Assembly: GCA_030248215.1 (NCBI GenBank)
Contig: JASANG010000606.1
Span: 1-64,000 of the forward strand
Source of the DNA: Enoplolaimus lenunculus
Taxonomy: Eukaryota > Nematoda > Enoplea > Enoplida > Thoracostomopsidae
Reading direction: 5' to 3'
DNA: 64,000 bases
The translations under genes and the position numbers were made by a program. Below, one piece after another: positions 36,501 to 46,739 of the stretch. The notes beneath the pieces are model-generated. The model saw only the letters and a program-made list of their open reading frames with translations, ran no database searches and was not told the DNA's origin. Position 1 is the stretch's first letter, and every line of letters begins with the position of its first letter.

Positions 36501-36714
36501 TTAGACTTACGCTTAGGCTTAGGAATATGCTCGTTCTTACGCTTAGGCTTTAGGCTAAGGCTTAGGCTTAGCCTAAGGAATATGCTTATAAGACTGTTCC
36601 GCCCACAGTTTATTTCTTAAATATTTTCAGATTTATTTGCAATCCGATTCTTTCTCGAATCCGGACGACTTTGTTATCATCGACGATATTAATTATGTTG
36701 CACGACTATGCTAA
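27509..36714 (+). CDS. Secreted protein with two tandem MAM-like domains
   Basis: Twelve exons join in frame to about 501 residues: 27509-27563, 28858-29100, 29959-30000, 30613-30780, 31073-31175, 32102-32249, 33164-33356, 33789-33830, 34730-34903, 35242-35353, 35703-35844 and 36631-36714. Residues 1-18 (MKMLLALVTCYLLTFIHL) form a signal peptide; no later membrane helix was seen, so it is likely extracellular. MAM-like domain 1 (about 117-282) begins NCDFTKDCCWKN, has REWLSPFLELQVCTR in its middle and closes with GGIAIFDDIEYETPLC. Domain 2 (about 345-501) has CSDFGSRCRW, then RYWTSRNSQIKICTR, then FVIIDDINYVARLC at the C-terminus. An Asn run (33278-33310) links them. Intron phases repeat identically in the two halves (1,1,2,0), showing an internal gene duplication. 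MAM domains mediate extracellular adhesion or assembly; the exact partner is unknown. Confidence 0.8.
27873..27978. mobile_element. Short MITE, GGGTTGCGCTATA ends
   Basis: GGGTTGCGCTATA at the left and TATAGCGCAACCC at the right are perfect 13-bp inverted repeats 106 bp apart. The interior holds a GGCGGCGCGCGG motif. It lies in intron 1 of the MAM-like gene. No target duplication was certain. Confidence 0.75.
28226..28836. mobile_element. TA-flanked MITE with tripled internal unit
   Basis: Starts CTGTAGTGAACCG after TA and ends CGGGTCACTACAG before TA, an intact target pair. Between about 28560 and 28800 a block of roughly 85 bp (AAATGACAGCCCGTAAC... to ...CCAAATAAATATCAGG) is repeated three times; other members of the family have one copy. 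The element ends 21 bases before exon 2 of the MAM-like gene, so it supplies most of the 3' part of intron 1. Confidence 0.85.
31538..31807 (+). mobile_element. piggyBac-type MITE carrying a tRNA-like region
   Basis: TTAA at both ends brackets CCCCTTCTCACATTGA and TTCATGTGAGAAAGGG, an inverted pair. Inside lies the tRNA-like region: A box CAGCTGAGTGGTGATGG near 31698 and B box GAGTTCGAATCC near 31742. A preceding GAGAGCCCCCTCGGGCTC hairpin is shared with 20811-21014. It lies in an intron of the MAM-like gene, in the same direction as the gene. Confidence 0.8.
32655..32990. repeat. Degenerate CCCAATTTCC minisatellite
   Basis: Irregular repeats of the type TCCCAATTTCC / AAATCCCA / GGGAAATAT about 25-35 bases apart fill this piece of intron in the MAM-like gene. 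Confidence 0.6.
35430..35540. mobile_element. Partial foldback-family copy
   Basis: CATATTTCAGCTTCACATGA..., then AAAATTCGATTTTTTCG and TTTTTTGTCAAAATTAAAC follow the order of the foldback arms at 37390-38150. It lies in an intron of the MAM-like gene; no inverted partner is present. Confidence 0.4.
36103..36340. mobile_element. GGATCCAG-ended repeat with internal units
   Basis: It begins CAGTAGCGGATCCAGAGG and contains repeated GATAAAATGGTAACGTCCCT-type units similar to 3600-3860. The right end is not clear. It lies in the last intron of the MAM-like gene. Confidence 0.45.
36408..36604. mobile_element. TTAGGC-bearing MITE (family A)
   Basis: Starts TGTAAAGATCAGGGGCGG, then carries several TTAGGC runs, and ends near GTTCCGCCC, a truncated form of the expected inverted terminus. 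The end lies only about 27 bases before the last exon of the MAM-like gene. Confidence 0.65.
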
Positions 36715-36717
36715 AAC

Positions 36718-36723
36718 AATAAA
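36718..36723 (+). promoter_or_regulatory. Poly(A) signal of the MAM-like gene
   Basis: AATAAA begins three bases after the stop codon. If used, the 3' untranslated region would be very short. Confidence 0.5.
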
Positions 36724-36866
36724 TCGCGTTCCAACTGCGTTTTGCATCAGCGAGTGACTTAAAAATGGCGTAATGCCTTTCACAAGCTGAACTCATCGCA
36801 GATTTACAAAACTTTTCAAAACCTATTTTATTGTCACACATGCCAGTTTTTCAGCGAAAACGAGTA

Positions 36867-37064
36867 CACTGTAAAAAATAGGGAGTCAAATTGACTCTCT
36901 CGGAAACAGGTTTTTCCTGACTACGCAAACTGAGTCAAAGTTGACTCCGCCAGAGTCAAATTCTATTCACTGTTGACTCTGGCGGAGTCAAATTTGACTC
37001 AGTTTGTGTAGTCAGGAAAAGCCTGTTTCCGAGAAAGTTAATTTGACTCCCATTTTTTACAGTG
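36867..37064. mobile_element. Near-perfect palindromic MITE, TA-flanked
   Basis: CACTGTAAAAAATAGGGAGT at the left is matched by the inverse ACTCCCATTTTTTACAGTG at the right, with TA on each side. The whole 198 bp folds back on itself through GAGTCAAATTGACTC and GACTACGCAAACTGAGTC motifs. A shorter relative is at 15257-15412. Confidence 0.85.
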
Positions 37065-37389
37065 TAGCTACACGCAACAATATTTAGATGTATGAACTTA
37101 CAGCTGGGTCTCACAGCTTCAGTAAGTACTGTTAAAAGGGTATTCGAACGAAACTAGCAGGCGCTGGTAAAGCTGCATGGTCTCGTGCAAAAAATATCGC
37201 GAGTGGCAATGCTTTAAACTATGAAACTTAAGATTAGCAAAGTATGACATCGTCTTAGCTTTAGCGTCAGCCAATTTCTAGGCTAAGGTATAGACTTAGC
37301 CGTACTCTTAGGCTTTAGGTTTCGGATTATGCTTTTACTACAGTTGCGGTTGCGTTCTTTACATTAGTCACTGCATAAACAGAAGAATA

Positions 37390-38150
37390 ATATGGTCTTT
37401 TCGGTTGTCCACCACCCAGCCGGCATTTGCACAAAAATAGTCAAATTTTGAAAAGGTTTGCATATTTGAACTTCTCATGGCCTGTTCTAATCATTTGATA
37501 TCCAAATTTAAATTTTGTAATTCGATTTTTTAAGGTTCCAAGGTCGGACTCAACAATTTGCTTTGTCAAAAGTTAAACAACTCATACACCATTCGACGCA
37601 GCTTGCAGAGCTGAATTAAATGGTGTTAAATTATCTTCTATCAGATTTCTTGTTAGTGAGTGTTGTCAGATACCTGTTATGGCGCGCTGCCAATGATTTG
37701 TGACGGCGCCAAATTAGCTATTTGATTATAACTCGTTAACCAAAGATCTGGTTGCTCAAAATTTAACTCGCTAACCAAAGATCAGGTTGCTCAAAATTTA
37801 ACTCGCTAACCAAAGATCTGGTTGGTCAAAATTTAACTCGCTAACCAAAGATCTGGTTCCTCAAAATTTAACTCGCTAACCAAAGATCTGGTTGTTAAAA
37901 ATATAACATCATTCAACTCAGCTCCGCAAGCTGCGTCGAATGGCATCTAACTTATCTAGTTTTTTGACAAAAGTTTCTTGGTTCCCAAGGGGAACTCGGG
38001 ACCTTTAAAATCGAATTTTTGAGAAATTAAAATTTAGGCGTGGAGTGATCAGGGCAGGTCATGAGAAGCTCAAATATGCAAAAGTTTTAAAATCTTACCG
38101 TACTTATTTGGGTAAACGCCGGATGGGGTGTGGATGACCGAAAAGACACG
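37390..38150. mobile_element. Foldback element with minisatellite core
   Basis: Arms 37390-37630 and about 37905-38150 are diverged inverted repeats: GGTCTTTTCGGTTGTCCACC at the left faces GGATGACCGAAAAGACACG at the right, and CATTCGACGCAGCTTGCAGAGCT faces AGCTCCGCAAGCTGCGTCGAATG. Between them lies a 36-bp tandem repeat. The open frame 38130-38360 across the right edge shows no protein signature. Confidence 0.8.
37728..37902. repeat. 36-bp minisatellite, five copies
   Basis: The unit TAACTCGCTAACCAAAGATC followed by TGGTTGCTCAAAATT is repeated about five times with few changes. It is the core of the foldback element. Confidence 0.9.
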
Positions 38151-38564
38151 AATAATGAAACAGCAAAAAGTAGTTGTACCAAAAAAATTAAAACAACAGT
38201 ACAGCCTGATGTGTTGCCAGAAGCATTTTTCTATACTAGCGAGATAGGATTACAGGATTTGACGTTAACTTTCCTTAAGCTATTAATAATCGTATATACA
38301 TCAGGACTTAAGCTTTCGCTACAAAGTTTACTGATGCTTACTTTATCTAAAAACAATTGAATCTTTTCTTGAATAAAATTTTATCTAAAGTTTCCGGAAT
38401 TTAATGACGATAATATATTAGAGTTATATAAGTACTTAAGTTTTCTAAATTCAAAGATATTTATTTTGAATTTGTTTACGCCTTTTGTGCAAAGTATCGG
38501 AACAAAAACTCACGAATAAAAACATCAATATCTCCTTAGATTTTAGATTAAATGTTTTTGCTTA

Positions 38565-38640
38565 GGCTTAGGCTTAGGAACAAATTTTTGCAACGCTTAG
38601 GCTTAGGTTTAGGAATACGTTTAATCTACTGTTACGCCCC
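38565..38640. repeat. TTAGGC-type fragment of a family B MITE
   Basis: GCTTAGGCTTAGGCTTAGG, then ATTTTTGCAACGCTTAGG and CTGTTACGCCCC, match the right half of 22651-22833. The left terminus is missing or unrecognisable. Confidence 0.55.
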
Positions 38641-39475
38641 TTTTAGCCGTACGTCTTAAATTAATTATATATGAATTTCTATCACGCGGCGTCATTACTT
38701 TAACGCAATTTGTCCTCGCATCCATTTTATAATGCAACGCGCATGGCGTATTTATACTTTTAAACCAAAACAATAATTACTTCGCACTTCTTGCAAGACT
38801 GAAACCGTAAAACAAATTGATTACGAGTTGTTGACTGACAGTAGAAGAGTTGGTTATTCTGCTAGATTTTTCATTATCTCGCTAATCCTTGTTTGAGTGT
38901 CTTCTAACTACAGTCCCCAAAGAATATCGATCGTGCTGAGTTGTTGTTTTTAATTAGATTAGCTTTGTTGCCGAGCCTAGAATTTGAAAACATTATAAAT
39001 ATACTAGCGCCTTGAAAGTTTTAAACAGTCGGTTGTTGGTTATTTATTTTTGCTTAACTGAGTTTCACAACTTACTGGCCATCTTCAAGGTATAAACGAA
39101 ATTTGCTAGACTTGCAACACCAATTCATTGTTTAAGCGATTACAAATCTCGATTCAGGTTTAGGCTTTGCATATGCTTATTTTTAGTGTTTTCCATCGTC
39201 CGCTTTTTTTCGGTGGCCAACATACGGAAAATAATAGTGTACATTTTCAACTACTGAAAATTTGTCAAACGGTTAAGTGATCTGTTTTAAAAATCAAAAA
39301 CAATATAAAAGAGGGAATTTTTTTAACCTAAAAGCTGTCAATTTGATTTTACTCAGATATAGTTAAACACATACCCTTTAGATTTTATGCTTTCCTCTGC
39401 TTCGTCATGGAAAGACACATCATTAATTTCAGAGATTAACCAACCAAAACAACACTTTGTCTGAACTTTAGCCAA

Positions 39476-39678
39476 TGTAAAGAACAGGGGCAAAACAGTA
39501 TTAAGCATATTGCTAAGCCTAAGTTTAAGCCTAAGCCTAAGCCTTAAAGTGTAAGAATCAGAATATTCCTAAGTCTTAAAGCCTATATCTAAGCCTAAGC
39601 CAAACCAAAAACTAGTCTAAAACTTAAGCTTATTCTATTCTAGTCCCATAGATTACCTTTTTGCCCCTGATCTTTACA
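39476..39678. mobile_element. TTAGGC-bearing MITE (family A)
   Basis: Ends TGTAAAGAACAGGGGC and GCCCCTGATCTTTACA are near-perfect inverted repeats. The interior has CCTAAG runs (TTAGGC on the other strand). No coding capacity. Confidence 0.8.
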
Positions 39679-39987
39679 TGGGCCTAAACTTTTAATATGT
39701 TTCAGTTTTTAATGAAATGATCTGTAAAGCACTGCATACACCGAAATTTACGTAGCTAGTGCAATAAATCGGTAATTTGATAAGGAAGTAACATAAACGT
39801 TTGTTAAAACATTTCCACATTTTTTAAATAGTGGCGAAGTGGATACAGACTTGTTGGGAGAGTCAAGCGCATTTTGGCGCCATCGATAGATTGAACACTT
39901 TATAATATGGCTTGCAAATTTTGTCAATGTCAGTCTAGGTATGTATATGAACTTCAGACCTTTTAACTAAGCAACGGAAAAAGCAGG

Positions 39988-40062
39988 CGGAAAAAACGGA
40001 GATTGAACTGGCGGCCTTAGGATTCCGAGGCAAGACGTCTACCATTGCGTGACGGAGCCCGC
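39988..40062 (-). other. Degenerate tRNA-like sequence
   Basis: On the minus strand GGGCTCCGTCACGCAATGG resembles a 5' acceptor plus A box and CCAGTTCAATCTCC a B box about 35 bases on. The anticodon stem does not pair, so no isotype is given. Confidence 0.5.
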
Positions 40063-40356
40063 GTCTTTAGCTGCTTTCGCTGTCGCGATATGTGTTGACG
40101 ATATGCTTCCGATAAGCATACTATTTTGCGCAATACACTTGCATGTATACACGGACTATCATTTCTCTCATGCTTACATGACACAATTTCTACCAAGGTC
40201 GTCACTTAACCGTCCGTGCTATTTGCTGTCCATAAAAAATGTCTAGATAACCCGGGTTGTAACATGTAAAATAGGAATAGCGTAGTGTGATAAGTTAGGT
40301 AGGCTACGGTACGGCAGTTTTTAGTTCTGAGTTTTCAGCAGCTGAAAATGAGGGAC

Positions 40357-40427
40357 GTTCCCGGAGGTTTCGATCTCGGTCGACAGATTACCAGTCAAGC
40401 GCGCTAGCCACTGTGCCACTCTGCCTC
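40357..40427 (-). other. tRNA-Thr(GGT)-like sequence
   Basis: On the minus strand: A box TGGCACAGTGGCTAGCGCG, anticodon loop CTGGTAA (anticodon GGT), B box-like GATCGAAACCTCC. Acceptor and T stems are poor, so it is probably a relic or SINE head. Confidence 0.5.
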
Positions 40428-40431
40428 ACGG

Positions 40432-41275
40432 TCAACTGCTGAGTTTTTCTGGTTTATGCCTTATTAGAATCTCAACAATATTCACGTGTCTTGGCTCTTC
40501 CATGTTTTTAATGCTGCTGCATATGAACACACTACTTATGCAGCAGTCATTTACCAACGTGCAGCATCAGCATGATGTTATTACTTGTTTCCACGCATCT
40601 GCATGTCACGTCCCCCGGTTTTTTTCAAAGTCGTCCCTTGACCGCCAACTTATGCATTTGTGGTTCTACAGCGGCACTTTGCCGTGGCTGTCCAGTCGCG
40701 GTCACCATGTCATAAGTTGGGTAGCCTCACAATCAACTGCTGAGTTTTTCTATTTTATGCTTTATAAGAACTTCAATATTATACACATGTGTTGCGGTTA
40801 TTTCATGTTTTTATTGATGCTGCATATGAAGACACTACATCTGCAGCAGTGATTTACCGATGTACAGAATCAGCATGAGGTTATTAGTTGTCTCCATGCC
40901 AGGGATGGTCGGTCTCGGTCTTGGCAAGTCTCGGGATTTGAAACGAGATCAAGAAGATGAAAATGCGATAAGCAATTACAAAAATTTTCCTTGGATCGCA
41001 GCTTTTGCTCGGAAGTACTTGCGCATTCCGCCTACCAACACAGACAGCGAACGGTCGTGATAAGTTGGATAGCCTCACAATCAACTGCAGAGTTTTTCTG
41101 TTTTTATGCTTTATAAGTTATAAGAACCTCAATATTATACTCATGTATTGTGGTTCTTCCATGTTTTTACTGCTTCTGCATATGAAAGCACTACATATGC
41201 AGCAGTGATTTATCGATGTACAGCATTAGCGTTAGGTTATTACTTGTTTCCATGCATTCGCATGTCATACGTAGT
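40432..41275. repeat. Three-copy tandem repeat enclosing a hAT scrap
   Basis: A core of about 185 bp begins at about 40432, 40732 and 41078. It starts CAACTGCTGAGTTTTTCT, continues with TTCCATGTTTTTA and a CTGCTGCATATG...CATATGCAGCAG hairpin, and ends in GTTTCCATGC. Spacers differ. Between copies 2 and 3 sits the transposase fragment listed separately. Confidence 0.75.
40905..41060 (+). pseudogene. hAT transposase C-terminal fragment
   Basis: The frame reads FPWIAAFARKYLRIPPTNTD followed by SERS and a stop. This matches the hAT dimerisation motif (FP.L..LA+KYL.IP.TS..SER.FS). The motif is cut at the ER-S position by the stop at 41058. No upstream catalytic region was found, so it is a fragment of a dead hAT transposon or domesticated relative. 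Confidence 0.65.
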
Positions 41276-41535
41276 ATGAGTATGGCAATCTAGGTAGGAA
41301 CCAGGTAGGGTTCAACCGGAATTCCTGTAAAATCCAATCTCTCCCAACATTCAAAGATGCTGAAGTAGGAATTTTTACGGTTTTGTGGCAAATTATGCTT
41401 GTAAGCATGTGAGACATGCTTGTCTTAATGAATATGCAGTATATGCAATGCGCATTTTATAGTATGCTTGACAGCAGCATACTGTCGATACACACATATA
41501 TATAGTGGACGAAAAATGTACGTAGTTGGGGAGGC

Positions 41536-41615
41536 GGGCTACGTGGCGCAGTGGTAATAGCAATAGCGTTTGCCTGACACGCAGAAGATCGCTAGTTCGA
41601 AACCACCCGTAACCC
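41536..41615 (+). other. tRNA-Val(GAC)-like sequence
   Basis: GGGCTACGTGGCGCAGTGG gives acceptor and A box. The anticodon arm TTTGC-CTGACAC-GCAGA has anticodon GAC and follows the tRNA-Val pattern, and TAGTTCGAAACC is the B box. The T stem is broken and the D loop expanded. An inverted partner lies at 41941-42014. Confidence 0.6.
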
Positions 41616-41940
41616 TCTTTTCCAGTTGCTTGATGAAAAGCTCTGAAGTCCCGGTTTCTACCTAGACTGACAATGCCTAATCATTTAAATGTTGGAATTC
41701 CAATTATTCAATTTTGTAAATAAACTGTTTCTGTTATGTTTTCGCAACAATGGATGATGGAATAGCTAAAATTCGCTTGAGCCATTTTAGCGGTAATGAA
41801 AATTGTTTCAAATTCCGCTTCCTGTTTCGGTTCCTGCAAAGAAATTCAATTCCTGTTGCGACAAAACTTAGTTCCTGTCGGGACCCTTTAACCGAGGTTT
41901 GAGATCTTATTAACTAAGTAGTTAAAAATGCTGGTTGCGC

Positions 41941-42014
41941 GCGCTTTCGAACTAGCCATCTTCTGCATGTCAGGCAAACGCTGTTACCATGCGCCACGTA
42001 TCCCGCCTCCCAAA
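41941..42014 (-). other. tRNA-Val-like sequence, inverted copy
   Basis: On the minus strand it repeats GCGTTTGCCTGACATGCAGA and TAGTTCGAA from the copy at 41536, with a short deletion in the A-box region. It lies about 160 bp upstream of the aminotransferase start. Confidence 0.55.
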
Positions 42015-42173
42015 CTACATTTTTTGTGTAACTGTCGGTTACGTTGATGTTGTAGGCTTTGGAAACATGTTCCAGGTGTAACTATTTGCTGATATTTCGG
42101 CAGTTTTTAGACTGTATGATAAAACTTGCAGCTGTTAATACAGGTATATTTATTTGATTTGGTTCGTGATTAG

Positions 42174-45100
42174 ATGACTCGGTTGCAATACTTATTACTG
42201 CCTCGTGTTATTGTACACACCTGCCGTTCTTACTGCACTAGCGTTGCTCAGTTTGATCATGGAAGTTTTCGGGTAAGCTTTTGTTTTATCTATTAGAAAC
42301 TATTGTGTATATATACGTAACTAATCTGCATGTTCGGTGTATATCTTTTTGAAAACAGAAGTCACCTGCATTTACGAAGCTAGAACTCTGACGGATGTTT
42401 CTATATCTATATTTGCTATTTAACATGTTGAAACCACATGCAATAGTTTTATTTTAATCTTTAGCGCAAAGATCTTCACATCAGTCTGTGCGCTCCTGAC
42501 AAGCTTCAACGAAAGCCCGATTGGGGTCATGATTCATTATTGTTTGGACATACGTTCTCAGACCATATGTTGACAATAAAATGGAATCAAGCGTTGGGTT
42601 GGGATAAACCGAGAATTGAACGATTTCGTAATTTATCACTGCATCCTGGTTCCAAAGTGTTACATTACGCAGTTGAGGTAATAGCTAGTTTTGTTAATCG
42701 GCTCATTATGCAAGATTTGCGTTTGTGGCTCAAAGTGGACTAACGGTCTATTCGAAAACTACATATCTAACGGTATATATGTAGAACAATGCTTGTGGCG
42801 CAATTTCTTTCACTCTTTGCATTGTAACATTTATTCACATTAAGAAAACTTATTTGGTCAATCGTCCAAATTAATTTCTGTGATGGGGAACGGGGTATCA
42901 TGACTTTTTTGATATACGTAAAGTTTGACACTAATTAAAATGTTTCGACAACTGTTTCAGTTGTTTGAAGGCATGAAAGCGTATCGGGGTGTCGACAATA
43001 AGATTAGGATGTTTCGGCCTGAGTTGAACGCTCGAAGAATGAACAGAACTGCAGCACGAGCGTGCTTGCCTGTATGTTTCTTTTGGCACTTTTGATTTTG
43101 ATACTTTCTACAATTATTTTTTCAGCTTGTATACTAATAGCATACTAGTTAAGATGGTTGCACAATTTGCAACCGTGACGTAGCAGGCCTAATGCAAACG
43201 AAATTGATTTAATTTCAAAAACACAACTTTTATACGCACCTTGTTGTTTTGCATCACGTTTTAACACGTGCGTTGTTACGTATTAGTGGATTTTCCAGTT
43301 TTTTACTAGATTGTCGCTCATGACACCATATGGCTATAATATCGTAACTTATGTAACTTGTAGACCTTTGATGAAAATGAATTAATTGAGTGCATTGAGG
43401 AATTGATACGCGTGGATCGGGAATGGGTTCCATATTCGTCAACCGGATCTCTCTACATCCGACCCACATTTATAGGAACTGGGGTGAGTCGTTTTAAAGA
43501 ATTAGTATTCGTAACTTTTAATGGCAACATCGACTAGCTGCTAGTATTATTTAGCCTTCATCTTTGACATTTGTTTCTTAGTTTAGTTTTACCGCTTTAT
43601 AGTAGGTAAGAAATGTTGCTGTATTTTTTTGTTGTATTTTATTGTTTTGCTGTTTACAAAGCTTAAAATTATTGTCATTTTTCATACGAGCTATGTTTTA
43701 TAGCAGCTTAATGTATTGTGTTCGTTTGATTTTTAGCCAACCCTTGGCGTAAGCGAATCTCGCGATGCTTTATTGTTCGTACTTTTGTGTCCAGTTAGTG
43801 CATATTTCGAGTCTGGATTTAAACCTGTCAGTCTGTATGCAGATCCCCAGTATGTGCGCGCGTGGGCAGGCGGCGTAGGTGGATTTAAAATGGGATCGTA
43901 AGTAATTTTATTGTATTTTATAGAATTTATCTGGTGGGCTGATCGGATGTTAGTTTGTTAACCAGGTACCCATCTAGAAGATAAGATTTTGATCGACAAA
44001 TAGGGAAATACCACTTTGGTTTTATCATAAATAAAGCTGTCGTTTTATGCTTATCTTTTCATCTACTCTTTAAATCTTGAAGCAAATAGTGAATGCTACC
44101 TGCCTACGACAGGCGTTTTATTGTGATACAGCAATTAAAATAATAATAATAATAATAATAGACACGTTTATTTACGAGCAAAACTGTACATATGTTGTTT
44201 TTAGCAATTATGCTCCAACCATACTGATAGGGAAAGAAGCTCACAGTTACGGTTGCTCACAAGTGCTTTGGCTATACGGGGATAAGGAAGAGCTTACTGA
44301 AGTCGGTACTATGAACATATTCCTGTTTTGGATCAATGAAGATGGAGGTCAGCAGTTTGTTTGATGTAATTTAATTTATTAATGTAGAAATAAAGCTTAA
44401 TTCAAAGCAGTGTTGACATACCGCTGTAGCCATATTATAAATCTGTGTATCATATGGAGTGACATTGAAATTCCGATTTTTTTTATTTTCGATGTTTTTC
44501 TTGATATACACAATAGAACTTTGGCCACAAAGTTTATTTGATTAGATAGAATAAGATAGATAGACGGATATGTTGGCATATAGAGTGTAGGCGGAATAAA
44601 ATGCCCAGCCTTTTGAGATTCATTGTTTATAATGCAATACTCTGTCATCATTATATCTTAGAACAAGAATTGATAACGCCTTCGCTGTCGTCTGGTATTA
44701 TACTGCCGGGTGTAACACGTCAATCGCTGCTTGACTTGTCACGAGAATGGGTAAGATTTGTATGAAGTTAAAATACTTTCTGGTTTGCTTAAAGTTTGCT
44801 TATGAGAGTCGTTAGTTGAGGGTTTTTATCATTCCATGTGAAAAAACAATGACGCACAGCGCTTGTTCGCTGCCAGTGCGTATTATGGCTATACTAATTT
44901 TCAGCATTCAGTGTTTATCTCTCTAGAGTTGCTGCTCATTTTGTAGATTATATTAGTTTTCCCTTATAACAGTCGTATTAATTGTGCAAACAATATAAAT
45001 GTGGTCTGTAAGGTTGGTTACACCCTATGCTTTCGTTTGTTTTAGAATGAATACAAAGTAACTGAAGGACACATAACAATGGCTCAATTACGGAAGGCTT

Positions 45101-46064
45101 TACGTGAAAATAGAGTAAGCTCCGCCTTGATTTGAATTTGAATACGTAGTTAGTTTTATTTCGAGGCTATTTCGTTTGGAAGAACATTGTGGGTATTTCT
45201 CATGTATCGCAAGATCACTAGAATGCATTGAAAATAAATTAACCAGACAGAACTGTTATGGTATAGATTTTGATTGTATTAATGTGTGTTTACATGTCAT
45301 ATGCGAGCTATCTAAAATGGTTAAATGGAATTTTTCTAAAAAACAGTATTTATTCCGTAAAGTTTCCCACAGTATCCAATTTTAATCTCTATTGCAAACC
45401 GGGACCCCGGTTTAAGCCCAGTATGTCGACACCCAGCAATTGCCCATATCTACAGCACAAAACTATTTGTACTTGAAACCTTGATCTGTTACAAGTACTT
45501 TCAATTGTTGGAGTTGCTAATCTTGCAACTGCTTAAGCAATAGAAAAAATGTGTATGAATGATAATGAGATTTTCAGTTACTTGAAATGTTTGGTTCTGG
45601 CACCGCGTGTACAGTGTGCCCTGTTGATCACATAGTGTACCGCAATGGTGATCATACTGAAGATATTGCCATCCCAACTATGGAACATAAACCAAGTCTT
45701 ATGCAGCGTTTCTGTGATACTATTTCGGATATTCAAGTAAGCGTCTTGTGCAATGTTTTGTATTGAGAATGATACAAAACGAATTATTATATTTCACTCA
45801 GACTACTTGTGTACTTCAGCGAGTTACGAAATAATAAAACGTTTGCGGTAAATTGAGTTTTGGCTATGTTGACATATTTTCATTAACAAGAACAGTGTGA
45901 GATTTCAGGGGCCAGGCGGGCCGCCGGCCAGCCTATCGCCTTCGAACCGCTCCCGAGTATAACATGCAAATGGTTTATTACAACAGTGGCCACCACAAGT
46001 ATAAACATTTTTTCTTTAGTACGGTCGAATCAAAAAACCAGAGTGGACTCGAAGTGTGAAATAA
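42174..46064 (+). CDS. bcat-1: Branched-chain amino acid aminotransferase, mitochondrial
   Basis: Ten exons join in frame to 402 residues: 42174-42272, 42465-42677, 42961-43071, 43364-43483, 43737-43897, 44205-44347, 44662-44750, 45046-45114, 45578-45736 and 46020-46064. The enzyme moves the amino group between Leu/Ile/Val and 2-oxoglutarate using PLP (fold-type IV). The first about 25 residues ([20 protein letters not shown]) are basic and hydrophobic without acids, like a mitochondrial leader. Family landmarks follow: [21 protein letters not shown], then [15 protein letters not shown] with the PLP lysine at about K232, then EVGTMNIF and [19 protein letters not shown] keeps the redox-type CXXC. 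The C-terminus [14 protein letters not shown] is complete. All nine introns are GT-AG and no key residue is missing. Length matches the animal family (about 390-415). The symbol follows nematode usage. Confidence 0.95.
44136..44160. repeat. ATA microsatellite in an aminotransferase intron
   Basis: AATAATAATAATAATAATA type repeat, in intron 5 of the branched-chain aminotransferase. A similar ATT run is at 50496-50520. Confidence 0.9.
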
Positions 46065-46353
46065 CATCGTTATACCTCGTCAACAACGAGTGCTGTTTTG
46101 TGTGCCTACAACACTGTGAGCGCAACAAATTATTGCAAAACATGGCAGTTTTACTATGTATAATTATTATTTATCACATGCCGCGGTGGTTGGCGTGTTT
46201 GTTTGTTTATTTAATGTAGTGTATAAAGTTTTTTGGTTTTAGATTTGGTTGTACGTTTTTAAACTTTCCAGAACATAAATAACCATGTCATTGTGTATGT
46301 AGTTTTTGTAAATGGAATAGGTGTATATCCGAATCATTAAGATTTTAGCCAGC

Positions 46354-46359
46354 AATAAA
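46354..46359 (+). promoter_or_regulatory. Candidate poly(A) signal of the aminotransferase gene
   Basis: AATAAA lies 290 bases after the stop codon in an AT-rich stretch. It is the first exact hexamer downstream that I saw. Confidence 0.5.
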
Positions 46360-46601
46360 GAATCAAGGGAAATTAGAAATTTCTACGTAGTTTTTATGAC
46401 ACTGCACAGCGGTCCAAATTGTGTGCAAACACCTTAAGGCCTCTGTTATTGGTATCTGTCTAATTAAATACATACGTGTTTGCTGCGTTAGTTTTCTGGT
46501 GAAATTTAGCAGTACATTTTTATGATAATGAAACACGTTGACCTTTAACATGCACTTGTACCGATTTCAATTTGATTGAATATTTTAGGATACCTGGGCT
46601 T

Positions 46602-46739
46602 TTGTACACTTTCTGACTAACACTTAACTTTAAGGTTCAGGTAAAGGCTTCGGCATTGATTGACTTAGACTTTGGCTCCGGCTCGGCTTAGGTAGACCTT
46701 TCCTGAACCTAAGCATAAGCCTATGGGGAAAGTGTACAA
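46602..46739. mobile_element. TTAGGC-bearing MITE (family C)
   Basis: Ends TTGTACACTTTC and GAAAGTGTACAA are perfect 12-bp inverted repeats. The interior is a degenerate TTAGGC/CCTAAG array. The termini differ from families A and B. Confidence 0.7.

Noticed and set aside
27509-46064. Operon of MAM-like gene and aminotransferase
   Set aside because: They share direction but are 5.5 kb apart with transposon clusters between; nematode operon spacing is usually a few hundred bases.
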